63,506 nucleotides of DNA from an uncultured Porphyromonadaceae bacterium (GCA_947177405.1 CAMWUJ010000006.1:1-63506), one strand, 5' to 3'; counted from the stretch's first letter, positions 53,423 through 62,063 are shown. Notes: generated from the sequence alone by a model not told the origin. Made by a program: numbers and translations.

Positions 53423-53929
53423 ATGATAAAAGCGAAAGATGTAATATCACGCGATATAACTTCGGAAGAGGGTTCGGGAAGCGTGTCGGTATCGGGTGAA
53501 ATGCCCCTTGTCGATGTTCTGCCTCGCCTTCTTGATGCGCCCGGCCGAAAGGTGGTTGTGGAGTCTTCCGGAGAGAAGTTGGGGGTGATAGACCAGACTT
53601 CGCTTCTCGAAGGGATAGGACGTATGATAGCTCCGCGTGATGATTCGAGCCTTGTCACTGTGGAGTGTGTGCCCGGCGACTACAGTGCTTCCCGCCTGGC
53701 TCATGCCGTGGAGGATGCCGATGCCCATATTGTGGATCTATGGTCGGTGCCTTCAGATAACGGACGCTTAAGGGTCACGATGAGGATACGTCGATCTGAT
53801 CCTTCCTCCGCCATGCACAGTCTTGAGCGGTATGGATATGATGTGGTGGATAGCGCCGGTTCGGATTTTCAAGACGCCGAGGTAGCTTTCGAACGTCTAC
53901 TTGCTTTGCACACCCTGCTTAACGTGTGA
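53423..53929 (+). CDS. CBS-domain protein upstream of nadK
   Basis: A 168-residue cytoplasmic protein. The first half looks like a pair of degenerate CBS motifs (SRDITSEEGSGSVSV, MPLVDVLPRLLDAPGRKVVV, LGVIDQTSLLEGI); the second half (about 80-165) looks like an ACT-like alpha/beta domain. CBS domains bind adenine nucleotides and S-adenosylmethionine. It precedes nadK by 46 bases on the same strand, so a link with NAD metabolism is possible, but no function is established. Confidence 0.75.
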   Translation: MIKAKDVISRDITSEEGSGSVSVSGEMPLVDVLPRLLDAPGRKVVVESSGEKLGVIDQTSLLEGIGRMIAPRDDSSLVTVECVPGDYSASRLAHAVEDADAHIVDLWSVPSDNGRLRVTMRIRRSDPSSAMHSLERYGYDVVDSAGSDFQDAEVAFERLLALHTLLNV

Positions 53930-53963
53930 ATAATTGAACACACACCGCTAACGTGTGAATAAT
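53920..53963. repeat. 29-bp-spaced duplication at the CBS gene end
   Basis: TAACGTGTGAATAAT occurs at 53920-53934, covering the CBS gene stop codon, and again at 53949-53963. Each copy is followed by (T/A)GAA. The second copy lies directly before nadK. Confidence 0.75.
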
Positions 53964-53975
53964 AGAAAATGAGTT

Positions 53976-54842
53976 ATGAAATCACTTGCCATTTACGGTA
54001 ATCAATATCAGCAGGGACACCTGCCTGCTCTGCGCCGTTTTTTTGATCTCCTCGCGGAGAGAGATTTTATGGTATATATTGAGCGGGAATTCTATGATTA
54101 TCTGAGCTCGGAAGGAGTTTGGGTGGATGATGTCTTTATTGTGGAAGAATTTCCCTGCGGGGTTGAGTGTGTGGTAAGCATCGGAGGAGACGGCACCTTT
54201 CTCCAGGCTGCACAATGGGTCGGTAAGCGGGAAGCACCTATACTCGGTGTCAATACAGGTCATCTGGGTTTTCTGGCGAGCTATTCCCTTGAGGATGCCG
54301 AAGAATTATTAGGGGTGTTGGCCGATGACCGGTTCCGTCTCGAACGCAGGGCCGTGATAGAGGTGAGCTGTGATGCCATGCCTCCGCTTTTCTGGCCGTA
54401 TGCCCTTAATGAGGTGGCCGTGTTGAAAGGCGATACAGCTTCTATGGTGACTGTTCATGCCGAAATCGATGGCTATTTCCTTGCCGATTATATGAGCGAC
54501 GGCCTTCTTATTTCGACTCCAACGGGTTCGACGGCCTATAATCTTTCTGTGGGTGGTCCTATTCTGCAGCCTACCCTGAGTTGCCTTGTGCTCTCACCTA
54601 TAGCCCCTCATTCCCTGACTATGCGCCCATTGGTGGTGTCGGGAGATTCACGGATAGTTCTCACTCCCAGATCAAGGGTCAGAGAGTGCAGGGTGAGTCT
54701 CGACGGTCGATCTTTCCTGATGTGTGCCGGGGATTCTCTGGTTCTTAAAGAAGCTCCATTTAGAGTATGTGTGGTGAGAAGGGCCGACGGTAACTTCTCT
54801 CGTTTGCTTCGAAACAAGTTGGGATGGGCCACCAGGCCTTGA
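53976..54842 (+). CDS. nadK: NAD kinase
   Basis: A 288-residue cytoplasmic enzyme that makes NADP from NAD and ATP. The G-G-D-G motif (VSIGGDGTFLQAA), GVNTGHLGFL, the substrate loop N-E-V-A-V and the glycine-rich T-P-T-G-S-T-A-Y-N-L-S-V-G-G-P-I are all present. It follows the CBS-domain gene and is convergent with tpx across a 23-bp hairpin. Confidence 0.96.
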   Translation: MKSLAIYGNQYQQGHLPALRRFFDLLAERDFMVYIEREFYDYLSSEGVWVDDVFIVEEFPCGVECVVSIGGDGTFLQAAQWVGKREAPILGVNTGHLGFLASYSLEDAEELLGVLADDRFRLERRAVIEVSCDAMPPLFWPYALNEVAVLKGDTASMVTVHAEIDGYFLADYMSDGLLISTPTGSTAYNLSVGGPILQPTLSCLVLSPIAPHSLTMRPLVVSGDSRIVLTPRSRVRECRVSLDGRSFLMCAGDSLVLKEAPFRVCVVRRADGNFSRLLRNKLGWATRP

Positions 54843-54878
54843 GATGGAATAATGAGAATTTGATAATCAGAATTATAA

Positions 54879-54930
54879 TCAGAATATGAAAAGAGGACGT
54901 GATTTCCCACGTCCTCTTTTCATATTCTGA
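54879..54930. terminator. perfect 23-bp bidirectional terminator between nadK and tpx
   Basis: The left arm (54879-54901, ending GAGGACGTG) and the right arm (54908-54930, starting CACGTCCTC) pair without mismatch over 23 bases around an ATTTCC loop. A/T tracts in both arms let it act for both convergent genes. Its right end stops 11 bases before the tpx stop codon. Confidence 0.9.
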
Positions 54931-54941
54931 CATTTGATTTT

Positions 54942-55439
54942 TTATGCGAGCAATGCCTTCACAGCCTCGTAGTCGGGCTCATTGGTGATTTCCTCCACCA
55001 TCTGGGATCCCTTCACTTTCCCATCCTCATCGATCACTACCACTGCGCGTGTGTATAGATCATAGAGAGGGCCGGTTTTAAGACGTACGCCATATTTATT
55101 GCCGAAATCGGAGCGGAATCCCGACCCGGTGATCACATTCTTTATTCCATTTACAGTGCAGAAACGTGTAGCTGCGAATGGAAGATCCATGGAAACGCAT
55201 ATCACTACAGTGTTGTCAAACTTGGAAGCCTCCTCATTGAAGCGACGCACTGAAGCGGCACATACATCCGTGTCAAGAGAAGGGAAGATGTTGAGTACTA
55301 CTCTCTTACCTTTGAAATCTTCAAGTTTAACATCTCCGAGATCCTGACCTGTAAGAGTGAAATCATGAGCTTTCTCTCCGGCTTTTGGGAAACCACCTTC
55401 TACTTCGAATTCATTACCATTGAATTTTACTTTTTCCAT
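54942..55439 (-). CDS. tpx: thiol peroxidase Tpx (atypical 2-Cys peroxiredoxin)
   Basis: A 165-residue peroxidase that reduces H2O2 and alkyl hydroperoxides with thioredoxin. The peroxidatic cysteine is C60 in S-L-D-T-D-V-C-A-A-S and the resolving cysteine is C94 in T-R-F-C-T-V; their positions match those of E. coli Tpx (C61, C95). It stands alone between the nadK terminator and a dispersed repeat element. A TAAATTTA box shortly upstream of the ATG is one base off the -7 consensus. Confidence 0.96.
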   Translation of the reverse strand: MEKVKFNGNEFEVEGGFPKAGEKAHDFTLTGQDLGDVKLEDFKGKRVVLNIFPSLDTDVCAASVRRFNEEASKFDNTVVICVSMDLPFAATRFCTVNGIKNVITGSGFRSDFGNKYGVRLKTGPLYDLYTRAVVVIDEDGKVKGSQMVEEITNEPDYEAVKALLA

Positions 55440-55470
55440 ATTTATTAAATTTAAGATTCAATCAAGTCTT

Positions 55471-55663
55471 AGAGTGTATTTACTTTTAAACCGAATTAAC
55501 AAATGTAATTATAAAAACATTCTTGATTTCATCACAAAGAATCTTTTGGGTGCTTATCCAAAGTTTCATCAGTCGCATAGCCCGCTATGCTCCATCTTCA
55601 ACTTTGAATAATCCCTCCAAAATCTCCTTTTGTGCTAAAATCATTTAAAAGTAAACACACTCT
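55471..55663. repeat. dispersed palindromic element, copy B, with 20-bp inverted terminal repeats
   Basis: AGAGTGTATTTACTTTTAAA (55471-55490) and TTTAAAAGTAAACACACTCT (55644-55663) are inverted repeats with one mismatch, bounding a 193-base element. Inside are blocks related to those of the other copies (AGAATCTTTTGGGTGC near 55546-55561 and CTCCAAAATCTCCT near 55615-55628) around a perfect palindrome, GCATAGC (55575-55581) with GCTATGC (55584-55590). The layout is that of a miniature inverted-repeat element. It lies between tpx and secG. The rest of this gap (55664-55782) shows nothing further. Confidence 0.65.
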
Positions 55664-55782
55664 TAAATTATAACATCTATATGGTAAAGAAGTTTAATAC
55701 TGAAGGTAAGAGATTGGATAATGCGACAAAACCCGGAAACCATTGATTCCCGGGAACTATATTGATATAAGAACAATTCTGA

Positions 55783-56193
55783 TTAATTTTCTGCAGCTGG
55801 TGCGGCAGTTGGTGCGGCAGCAGGTGCCGGAGCTTCAGCTGGAGCGGCAGCCTCTGCGGCCGGGGCAGGTGTTTCAGCGGGAGCAGCTGCAGGAGCAGGG
55901 GTGCTTGTAGGAGCGGGGGCAGCGCTGTTGGGAGCGGGAGCCGAAGTCTGGATGCTGGAACGAGTGATAGGAGTCTTCACTGTGAAGGCAGCGCAGATAC
56001 TGAGCACGCAGATGAAGATAGCCAGACTCCATGTGGCTTTTTCGATGAAGTCGGTAGTTTTGCGATATCCGAGGTATTGGTTACCACTTGAATAATCGGA
56101 AGCGAGACCGCCTCCCTTTGATTTCTGGATCAGAACAACTCCGATGAGAAGCACGCTGGCCAGAACGATTAAGATACAAATAAAGATATACAT
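55783..56193 (-). CDS. secG: SecG protein-export subunit with long Ala/Pro tail
   Basis: A 136-residue membrane protein. The SecG core has two helices (about 2-22 and 53-72) with V-V-L-I-Q-K-S-K-G-G-G-L-A and the G-Y-R-K-T-T-D-F-I-E-K-A-T-W loop, which is typical of Bacteroidales SecG. About 50 residues of alternating Ala, Pro and Glu follow, a low-complexity tail absent from short SecG forms. It belongs to the same-strand cluster sigma-54 activator, lptE, hypothetical gene, secG. It assists SecYEG-mediated export. Confidence 0.92.
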   Translation of the reverse strand: MYIFICILIVLASVLLIGVVLIQKSKGGGLASDYSSGNQYLGYRKTTDFIEKATWSLAIFICVLSICAAFTVKTPITRSSIQTSAPAPNSAAPAPTSTPAPAAAPAETPAPAAEAAAPAEAPAPAAAPTAAPAAEN

Positions 56194-56276
56194 TTCTTAT
56201 TTAATTAGTTATCATATAGATACCCTCCTTTCTCCACCGGATTCAAAGCTAAAATCCGGGCGGAAAAGGGAGAAAT

Positions 56277-56879
56277 TTAATTCTGATACTTGGATTGGTT
56301 AAGAATCAACTTCTTAAGAAATCTGATTTGGTCTGCAAAGTAAATACTTTTTTTCGGATTTTTCAAACTTAAATCGGTAATAATTTCAAGAGCCTTGCGA
56401 TAATTGCCGTTTTTTATCATCGCGCGGGCCAGTGATTCGGATAAAGCGGGAGTTTCGGGCTTGCTTTTCTCGTCGAAGAGTGGATCCGGTAGTTCGGGTA
56501 TGGGGTCAATTTTCTGTGTTGTCGGTTTCTCGTCTATAATAAGGGGGGAGGTCTCTATCTGAGAAAGATCATAATCAGCAGGTGGCAGAGGCACAAGCTC
56601 CTCCATCTGTTGTGCCTGACGCGAGGAGGCCACCTTGGGATCGCCATATTTATTGAGGAATGAGTCTATCGTGTCGGCTGTGGATAGATCGGGAGGAAGC
56701 ATATCGGGGTAGAAGGATGCAAATTCCTCCGGTTCAAGTCCCAATATCTCGCGCAGGGAGGAGGGATCGCCTATTAGGGCGGCTATGCGTCTCACTACGG
56801 TCTTGCGCTCCTCTCCATCCGTTATGGATGGTAGAGATTCGATATCGGGTATCACATAATAGGGATAGGATGGTTTCAT
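56277..56879 (-). CDS. hypothetical protein between lptE and secG
   Basis: A 200-residue soluble protein without signal peptide. The C-terminal part (about 145-200) looks like one or two TPR-type helices (S-L-A-R-A-M-I-K-N-G-N-Y-R-K-A-L-E-I-I); the middle is rich in Pro, Asp and Glu. A protein of this kind is commonly found at this place in Bacteroidales, but no function is known. It follows lptE by 38 bases. Confidence 0.75.
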   Translation of the reverse strand: MKPSYPYYVIPDIESLPSITDGEERKTVVRRIAALIGDPSSLREILGLEPEEFASFYPDMLPPDLSTADTIDSFLNKYGDPKVASSRQAQQMEELVPLPPADYDLSQIETSPLIIDEKPTTQKIDPIPELPDPLFDEKSKPETPALSESLARAMIKNGNYRKALEIITDLSLKNPKKSIYFADQIRFLKKLILNQSKYQN

Positions 56880-56917
56880 ATTCTATAGAAGGGGAGATTA
56901 TTGATTAGAGGCGATTT

Positions 56918-57436
56918 TTACCAATTGCCTAATGTGGCATTGAAAATCAGGGTAGCGAGCTCTTCTGATATCTGCTGACACAGCTCATCCTGAACATCGG
57001 TAAGCATCAGTGAGGAGGAGAACTGACGGTAGGCCGAGAAAGACTGATCGATACTGTTTGTCGGATTTTTATTATCGGTATATTTCACTCTGACCGTGAT
57101 GGTGAGACGAGTCTCGGTGGCGTATGCATCCGACCCTACGGCCTGTGGAGATAAGGAATATCCGGTGATTTCGCCCGAAATCGATATGTCGGCGTTGTTG
57201 GGGTTATCAACGATCTGCAGCTTGGTCTGTCGGGTCACATAATTCAGTATCTCGTTCTCGAATGTCTGCTGTAATGGCGGATATACCAGTGCGGCGCGAA
57301 TAGGAAATTCCGCTACATAGATTGTCTTGTAGATGTCGTAGTTCAGGATCGAACCATTGAATGTGAACACCGGCTTGCATCCTGACAGCAGGAAGAGTGG
57401 GGCGAGGATGAGAAGCAGTAACAGTCTGGTCTTCAT
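56918..57436 (-). CDS. lptE: LptE-type LPS-assembly lipoprotein
   Basis: A 172-residue lipoprotein with lipobox L-L-S-G-C (C at 20). The mature start F-T-F-N-G-S-I-L-N-Y and the L-x-x-x-F-E-N-E-I-L-N-Y-V pattern fit the Bacteroidetes LptE family. It would plug the LptD barrel and help lipopolysaccharide reach the outer leaflet. It starts 6 bases after the sigma-54 activator gene ends. Similarity to LptE is low in general in this phylum; gene order supports the call. Confidence 0.85.
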   Translation of the reverse strand: MKTRLLLLLILAPLFLLSGCKPVFTFNGSILNYDIYKTIYVAEFPIRAALVYPPLQQTFENEILNYVTRQTKLQIVDNPNNADISISGEITGYSLSPQAVGSDAYATETRLTITVRVKYTDNKNPTNSIDQSFSAYRQFSSSLMLTDVQDELCQQISEELATLIFNATLGNW

Positions 57437-57442
57437 ATTGTG

Positions 57443-58738
57443 TCAGTTGTCAAGAGAGTAATCACTTATTTTCCTATATATCGTTCTCAATGATATTCCT
57501 AATTCTTCGGCAGCGGCTTTTTTGTTTCCGTTGTTGCGGGCAAGGGCATTCCGGATTGCTTCCTTCTCTGTAGCATCGACTGAGCTGGAGAGGGAAGCTG
57601 TGTCGTTTATGCCGGGGTGAGTCACCGCAGGGTTCGAGAAGAGGTCGTCAGAAGGCAACTTCATGAGAGCATTGATACGGGATGCACTTTCCGGATGCTC
57701 TTTCTCAAAGAATGTATCTGCACCGTGAGCGCTGTTTTTATCATTGATAAGAGTGCGCAGCTCGGCTATCTCTCCTTTGAGAGAGAAGATCATCTTCCAT
57801 AACATTTCGCGTTCCTGCTCGTAGCCTTGATAGGGATTTTTGGAAGCGACCGGAGTTGAGAGTCCTGATTTGTCGATAGGGAGTGTTTCGAGAAACATAT
57901 CTTTGGATATAGTCTCGCCGGCATGGAAGAGTGCCAATTGCTCCACTATGTTCTTGAGTTGTCTCACATTGCCGGGCCATCTGTAAAGACGCATGGCGCG
58001 GAAAGCATCATCAGAGAAAGAGATCGGGGAGGTCATATACCTTTCCGCGAAATCTGAAGCGAATTTTCTTGCCAGGAGATTTATATCGTCCCCACGGTCG
58101 TGGAGATTAGGCACTTCGATATGAATTGTAGATAATCGGTAATAAAGGTCTTCACGGAATTTACCATGTTTCACGGCCTCGATGAGATCCACGTTTGTGG
58201 CAGCAACGATTCTGACATTTGTTTTCTGCACCTCCGAAGAACCGACCTTAAGATATTCCCCTGTCTCGAGCACCCTCAGCAGTCGAGCCTGTGTGGTGAG
58301 CGGAAGTTCGGCAACTTCGTCAAGGAAGATAGTTCCTCCGTCGGCCTCTTCAAAGTAACCTTTGCGGGCAGCAATAGCTCCGGTGAAAGATCCCTTTTCA
58401 TGGCCGAAGAGCTCGCTGTCGATTGTTCCTTCTGGAATAGCGCCACAATTCACGGCAATATATTTTTTATGTTTCCTGGCTCCGTATTGATGAATGATCT
58501 TAGGGAAGAACTCCTTTCCGGAACCACTCTCACCCGTGACGAGCACCGACAGATCGATAGGTGCCACGCGGATGGCGCGACTTATGGCATTGATGAGGGC
58601 TGGTGCGTTTCCAATGATTGAGAAGCGTTGTTTGGCTTGCTTCACTTCAGCTGATAGCTCAGGCATTCTTTCGGTATTTGTTTCAGGATGCGAAGATAAT
58701 GAAATTATTTGAGACTTCCAATTGTAGAAAGCCGACAT
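57443..58738 (-). CDS. sigma-54 activator (AAA+ and Fis-type domain, no receiver)
   Basis: A 431-residue bacterial enhancer-binding protein. The AAA+ domain has Walker A GESGSGKE (69-76), the sigma-54 contact loop as GSFTGA (116-121; GAFTGA is usual), and G-G-T-I-F-L-D-E as Walker B. A Fis-type helix-turn-helix ends the protein (about 390-431). There is no receiver or sensor domain in front of AAA+, so activity is probably set by expression or partners. An internal ATG at 58666 is an alternative start and agrees with how such proteins often begin. It leads the cluster with lptE and secG. Confidence 0.9.
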   Translation of the reverse strand: MSAFYNWKSQIISLSSHPETNTERMPELSAEVKQAKQRFSIIGNAPALINAISRAIRVAPIDLSVLVTGESGSGKEFFPKIIHQYGARKHKKYIAVNCGAIPEGTIDSELFGHEKGSFTGAIAARKGYFEEADGGTIFLDEVAELPLTTQARLLRVLETGEYLKVGSSEVQKTNVRIVAATNVDLIEAVKHGKFREDLYYRLSTIHIEVPNLHDRGDDINLLARKFASDFAERYMTSPISFSDDAFRAMRLYRWPGNVRQLKNIVEQLALFHAGETISKDMFLETLPIDKSGLSTPVASKNPYQGYEQEREMLWKMIFSLKGEIAELRTLINDKNSAHGADTFFEKEHPESASRINALMKLPSDDLFSNPAVTHPGINDTASLSSSVDATEKEAIRNALARNNGNKKAAAEELGISLRTIYRKISDYSLDN

Positions 58739-58755
58739 AAATCAAAATAAATTTG

Positions 58756-58763
58756 TAAATTTG
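58756..58763 (+). promoter_or_regulatory. -7 box of the AAA ATPase gene
   Basis: TAAATTTG fits TAnnTTTG and lies 65 bases before the ATG at 58829. It makes a GTG start at 58781 possible but not needed. Confidence 0.45.
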
Positions 58764-58828
58764 TGAAAAATAAAATGTAAGTGGTGAATGAATCACTTAA
58801 AAGTTGCCGCCCGCAACGGAATAGGAAT

Positions 58829-59800
58829 ATGATTAATTCAATTGAAATAAATAACTTCAAATCAGTAAAATCAGTCCGGTTGGCTGATTGCCGGCGTATA
58901 AATGTGATGATAGGATGTCCAAATGTTGGAAAAAGCAACATTCTGGAAGCATTGTCGTTGTTTGATGTGCCGTTTCTTGTGGAGAGTCGGGATAAATATT
59001 TGGATAGGCTTGTAAGGATTCAGAGGATTTATGATCTTTTTCATAATGGAGACAGCTCTGTAGAGATCTCTGTTGAAGCAGGGGAAAATGGCTACAGGAT
59101 AAGTCGTCAGGCCAATAACGGCCTTTTATTGGAACTTGTAAAAGGAGAACAAAGAGTTAATTATACTTTCAGTCCCTCGTTAGGTTTGTCAACACGTAAG
59201 GATTATGGTATTTCTCCCGACATTCATGTATATTTCTTTTCAAGGCCACTTCGATTTGACAATTCGAATAAGGAGTTTTTATTGCCGCCATTTGGTAATA
59301 ATCTTATGGAGATTGTAGCTCAGCTGCCAGCCCTGAAAAAACATATAGCCTCTCTTTTCCATCGTTATGGGTTAAAGATGGTGTTTGATTCGGGATCGCA
59401 GGAAATACGTGCCATCCGTGAAAATGGAATGAATATGTTTCTTATCCCTTTCAATGCTTTGGCTGATTCCTTACAGAGACTGATTTTCTATAAGGCTGCT
59501 ATAATGAGCAATAAAGATAAATTAATTTGTTTTGAAGAACCGGAAGCCCATACATTCCCACCCTACATCACCAGTGTGGTGGATGACATAATCTCGGATA
59601 CTTCAAACCAATATTTCATAACTACGCATAGTCCTTATGTGATGAATTCGCTCCTTGAGAAGTGTGGAGACGAATTGGCGGTTTTTGTGTTGGATATGGA
59701 TGAAGGAGCCACCAACGTGAAGCGTTTGTCAGATTCAGAACTGGAGGAAGTCTATGACAATGGAGTAGATATGTTTTTCAATATAGAGGCTTTCAAGTAA
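58829..59800 (+). CDS. AAA ATPase of the OLD/AbiL-like, SMC-related type
   Basis: A 323-residue ATPase. It starts with the RecF/OLD-like I-N-S-I-E-I-N-N-F-K-S, followed by Walker A GCPNVGKS (29-36), and ends with Walker B L-I-C-F-E-E-P-E-A-H (E236-E237) and the I-T-T-H-S-P-Y switch. ABC-type ATPases of this kind pair with a nuclease or other effector in phage-defence systems (OLD, PARIS, Gabija). The next gene starts inside its stop codon (TAATG), so the two are coupled. Start chosen at ATG 58829 with a purine-rich AGGAAT in front. A defence role is inferred from type and pairing. Confidence 0.82.
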   Translation: MINSIEINNFKSVKSVRLADCRRINVMIGCPNVGKSNILEALSLFDVPFLVESRDKYLDRLVRIQRIYDLFHNGDSSVEISVEAGENGYRISRQANNGLLLELVKGEQRVNYTFSPSLGLSTRKDYGISPDIHVYFFSRPLRFDNSNKEFLLPPFGNNLMEIVAQLPALKKHIASLFHRYGLKMVFDSGSQEIRAIRENGMNMFLIPFNALADSLQRLIFYKAAIMSNKDKLICFEEPEAHTFPPYITSVVDDIISDTSNQYFITTHSPYVMNSLLEKCGDELAVFVLDMDEGATNVKRLSDSELEEVYDNGVDMFFNIEAFK

Positions 59801-60330
59801 TGCGATCCGATTTCATCATACCTGAGTGTTATATCGATACTAATCTTGTCGAGACATTATCGTGCAGAGATGGTTGTAACCATCAGAAAGGATGCAACCA
59901 GGTGGCGAAAATCATGAAAGAGAAGTTTGCGGATAGATTTGCGGTTGGAATAATTGACGCTGATAAAAGAACACCCGGTTATTTGCGTGAGTTTAAGTAG
60001 ATTATTGAAGTTTCTCATATAAAAGTTTTCAGGCATCCTGAGAGAAATCATTATATGATTCTTATATGTCCTGCGGCCGACGGATTTATTTTGGAATGTG
60101 CGAGGTCGGCAGGATTAATAATGGAAGATTATGAGTTGTCGGGCGATCTAAAGAAATTGACCGGTATGACTAAAACCGTTATGTCGAATAAGGATTCAAG
60201 ATTCAAAAAGCTGTTTAAAGTTCTATCCACCGACGGAGAGATGAAGATGCTGAAAGAATTATTGGATTATTTGCGTAATAATAGATTTGAAAGTCAGGAT
60301 GCTGATATAATTGCAATATTCAGGAATTAA
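59800..60330 (+). pseudogene. partner of the AAA ATPase, interrupted by an amber codon
   Basis: One frame of 176 codons is broken only by TAG at 59998-60000 (codon 67); before and after it the protein reads on smoothly with no shift of frame. The first part has F-I-I-P-E9-C-Y-I-D13, the Cys/His group C22..C26-N-H28..C32, and V-G-I-I-D53-A-D55-K-R, whose D-x-D with an upstream Glu is reminiscent of a Toprim-type metal site. The second part is helical. It is coupled to the ATPase gene by overlap. Related proteins next to similar ATPases are remembered as intact, so a recent loss of function is likely; amber read-through or two split peptides are alternatives. Confidence 0.7.
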
Positions 60331-60331
60331 T

Positions 60332-60640
60332 ATGCAGGAATTTTTATCGGAATATAATCTTGAGGGTCTGGCCATAGGTCTGGCCACATTTCTTATAATA
60401 GGAGTGTTTCATCCTTTGGTGATCAAAGGGGAGTATTATATGGGGCAGAAATGCAACTGGCTGTTTTTAGCCGGAGGAATTGCGACCCTTATCCTGTCTC
60501 TTTTCACTTCGGGCGTGGTATCTATACTATTAGGAGTCACCTCCTTTTCATGTTTCTGGTCGATCCTCGAGGTGCGTGAGCAGCGGGAGAGAGTCCGTAA
60601 AGGATGGTTCCCTCCCAATCCTAAAAGGAGGGAGCCTTAA
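60332..60640 (+). CDS. DUF4491 membrane protein
   Basis: A 102-residue protein with the DUF4491 pattern N-L-E-G-L-A-I-G-L-A-T-F-L-I-I-G, then FHPLVIKGEYYMG and three hydrophobic segments (about 8-30, 42-60, 62-80). The ATG at 60332 was chosen over a TTG 21 bases upstream, which overlaps the preceding frame. The function of DUF4491 is unknown. Its 3' end overlaps the 3' end of the convergent channel gene by 20 bases. Confidence 0.88.
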   Translation: MQEFLSEYNLEGLAIGLATFLIIGVFHPLVIKGEYYMGQKCNWLFLAGGIATLILSLFTSGVVSILLGVTSFSCFWSILEVREQRERVRKGWFPPNPKRREP

Positions 60641-61844
60641 TGAAATCCAATCCTGTAGGCGACTGAAAAGGAGCTAATCCGAATTTTGGAAGGAGGGTAT
60701 AGATGTATGACAGGATGCTTGATTGAATATGCTCGAATTCTTTCCATTGTGTCACATTCAGAAAGCAATATATCTCCACGGGGAGCCCTGTTGTGGTCGG
60801 TTCGAGTTGGCGCACCATATAGAGGAGGTCGTCTCTTACATCAGGATTGTTTGCCAGCCATGATTCCACGTATCTTGCGAAGAGAGACAGATTGTCGATT
60901 GCCTTCAGACTATATCCCGGACTATCAGGATCGATTTCGGGAACCAGCTGCTCCTTTTTCAATCTCTCTTTCTCCTCATCGGAAGGAATGTGGATTGAAT
61001 TGACATCAATATTGATATGGCGACAGATCCGGCGTGCTCCCGAGAGCTGCATGGCTTTATAATTCTGGAATGACTCCGACACAAGGGAATAGGGAGGCAC
61101 CGTTGTGATGGAATTGTCCCAGTTTTTAATCTTCACGGTGGTGAGGGATATCTCCACCACCACACCGTTGGCGTTATGCTTGGGCACTATAATCCAGTCT
61201 CCTTTTTGCACCATCTTGTTGGCCGTGAGCTGCACGGAAGCTACCAATCCCATTATCGTATCCTTGAAAACCAACATCAGGATGGCGGCCGAAGCACCTA
61301 AGGTGGTGAGAATAGCCACCGGAGTTTTCCCCACAAGCAGACTGATAGCGATGATGATTCCTATTCCGATGAAGATTAGTTTTCCCATCTGGAAGATACC
61401 TTTCACGGCATAGGGGCGGAACTTGGGTCTTTTCCCGAAAGCATAGAGAAGGTTGTCGAGAAAAGTATTGAGGGCATATATGGTGACCCAGATGATATAG
61501 AAGTCGGTAATAAGATTGAGAATCGTAACAAAAGTCCCGGTGCTGTGGAAACAATATGGTAGGAACCGGTCGATGAAAATTGCCGGTGCCAATTGTGAGA
61601 GCGCTTTGAGGATAGGAGCGTTTATAAGGTCATCGTCCCAGTCGGTCTCTGTGTATTCCACAAGGTAAGCCACCACTCGCAGGATTCCTATAGCCAGATA
61701 ATATGTGCCTGCGGCTAATAATATAACAATGATAAAGAGGATTATGCTAATAATCCCGGAATCGTCGGAAAGGGAAAACCAATTGGCCATCATCTCCCTT
61801 AACTGGATAATATAATGAGGAGGGGAAACGAGATTCTCAGTCAT
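60621..61844 (-). CDS. MscS-family mechanosensitive channel (YbdG-like)
   Basis: A 407-residue inner-membrane protein with about five hydrophobic segments before the MscS core. The pore-lining region (VAILTTLGASAAILMLVFKDTI...) and the beta domain (G-D-W-I-I-V-P-K-H-N-A-N-G-V-V-V-E-I, TVKIKNWDNSITTVPPYSLVSESFQNYK) match YbdG-type channels. It would release solutes on osmotic downshock. Length is as usual for this branch. It is convergent with DUF4491 and divergent from the DUF4960 gene. Confidence 0.92.
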   Translation of the reverse strand: MTENLVSPPHYIIQLREMMANWFSLSDDSGIISIILFIIVILLAAGTYYLAIGILRVVAYLVEYTETDWDDDLINAPILKALSQLAPAIFIDRFLPYCFHSTGTFVTILNLITDFYIIWVTIYALNTFLDNLLYAFGKRPKFRPYAVKGIFQMGKLIFIGIGIIIAISLLVGKTPVAILTTLGASAAILMLVFKDTIMGLVASVQLTANKMVQKGDWIIVPKHNANGVVVEISLTTVKIKNWDNSITTVPPYSLVSESFQNYKAMQLSGARRICRHINIDVNSIHIPSDEEKERLKKEQLVPEIDPDSPGYSLKAIDNLSLFARYVESWLANNPDVRDDLLYMVRQLEPTTTGLPVEIYCFLNVTQWKEFEHIQSSILSYIYTLLPKFGLAPFQSPTGLDFIKAPSF

Positions 61845-61986
61845 TTCAATAGTTTCATTGCATTAATTTCATTGCAAATTTAGTGAATTAAATCGAATTT
61901 CGCTAATGTGGAAGTAGTTAAACAGTTTCATTTTGTCTTCGGGTGTATTTTATCAGTAATATTTTTAAGCTCTGATTATCATCCTT

Positions 61987-62013
61987 GTTGCATAGGGTAT
62001 AAAATAACGTGCA
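61987..62013 (-). promoter_or_regulatory. candidate hybrid-sensor operator, site 4
   Basis: On the minus strand TGCACG (62013-62008) and TGCAAC (61992-61987) are 21 bp apart with TTATTTTATACCC between them, closely matching site 1 before the GH32-MFS operon (TGCAAC, ATTTTTAATACCC, TGCAAC). It lies in the divergent region between the channel gene and the DUF4960 gene. Its direction relative to the DUF4960 gene is opposite to that of the other sites, but the fructan-linked gene is the likelier target. Confidence 0.5.
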
Positions 62014-62063
62014 TGTGCACAGATTCGTCAGTAATTTATACCTCCAATCTTTTGAGCGTGTCT

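Noticed and set aside
55471..55663. Dispersed element as an insertion sequence
   Set aside because: It is under 200 bases and encodes no transposase; at most it is a non-autonomous element.
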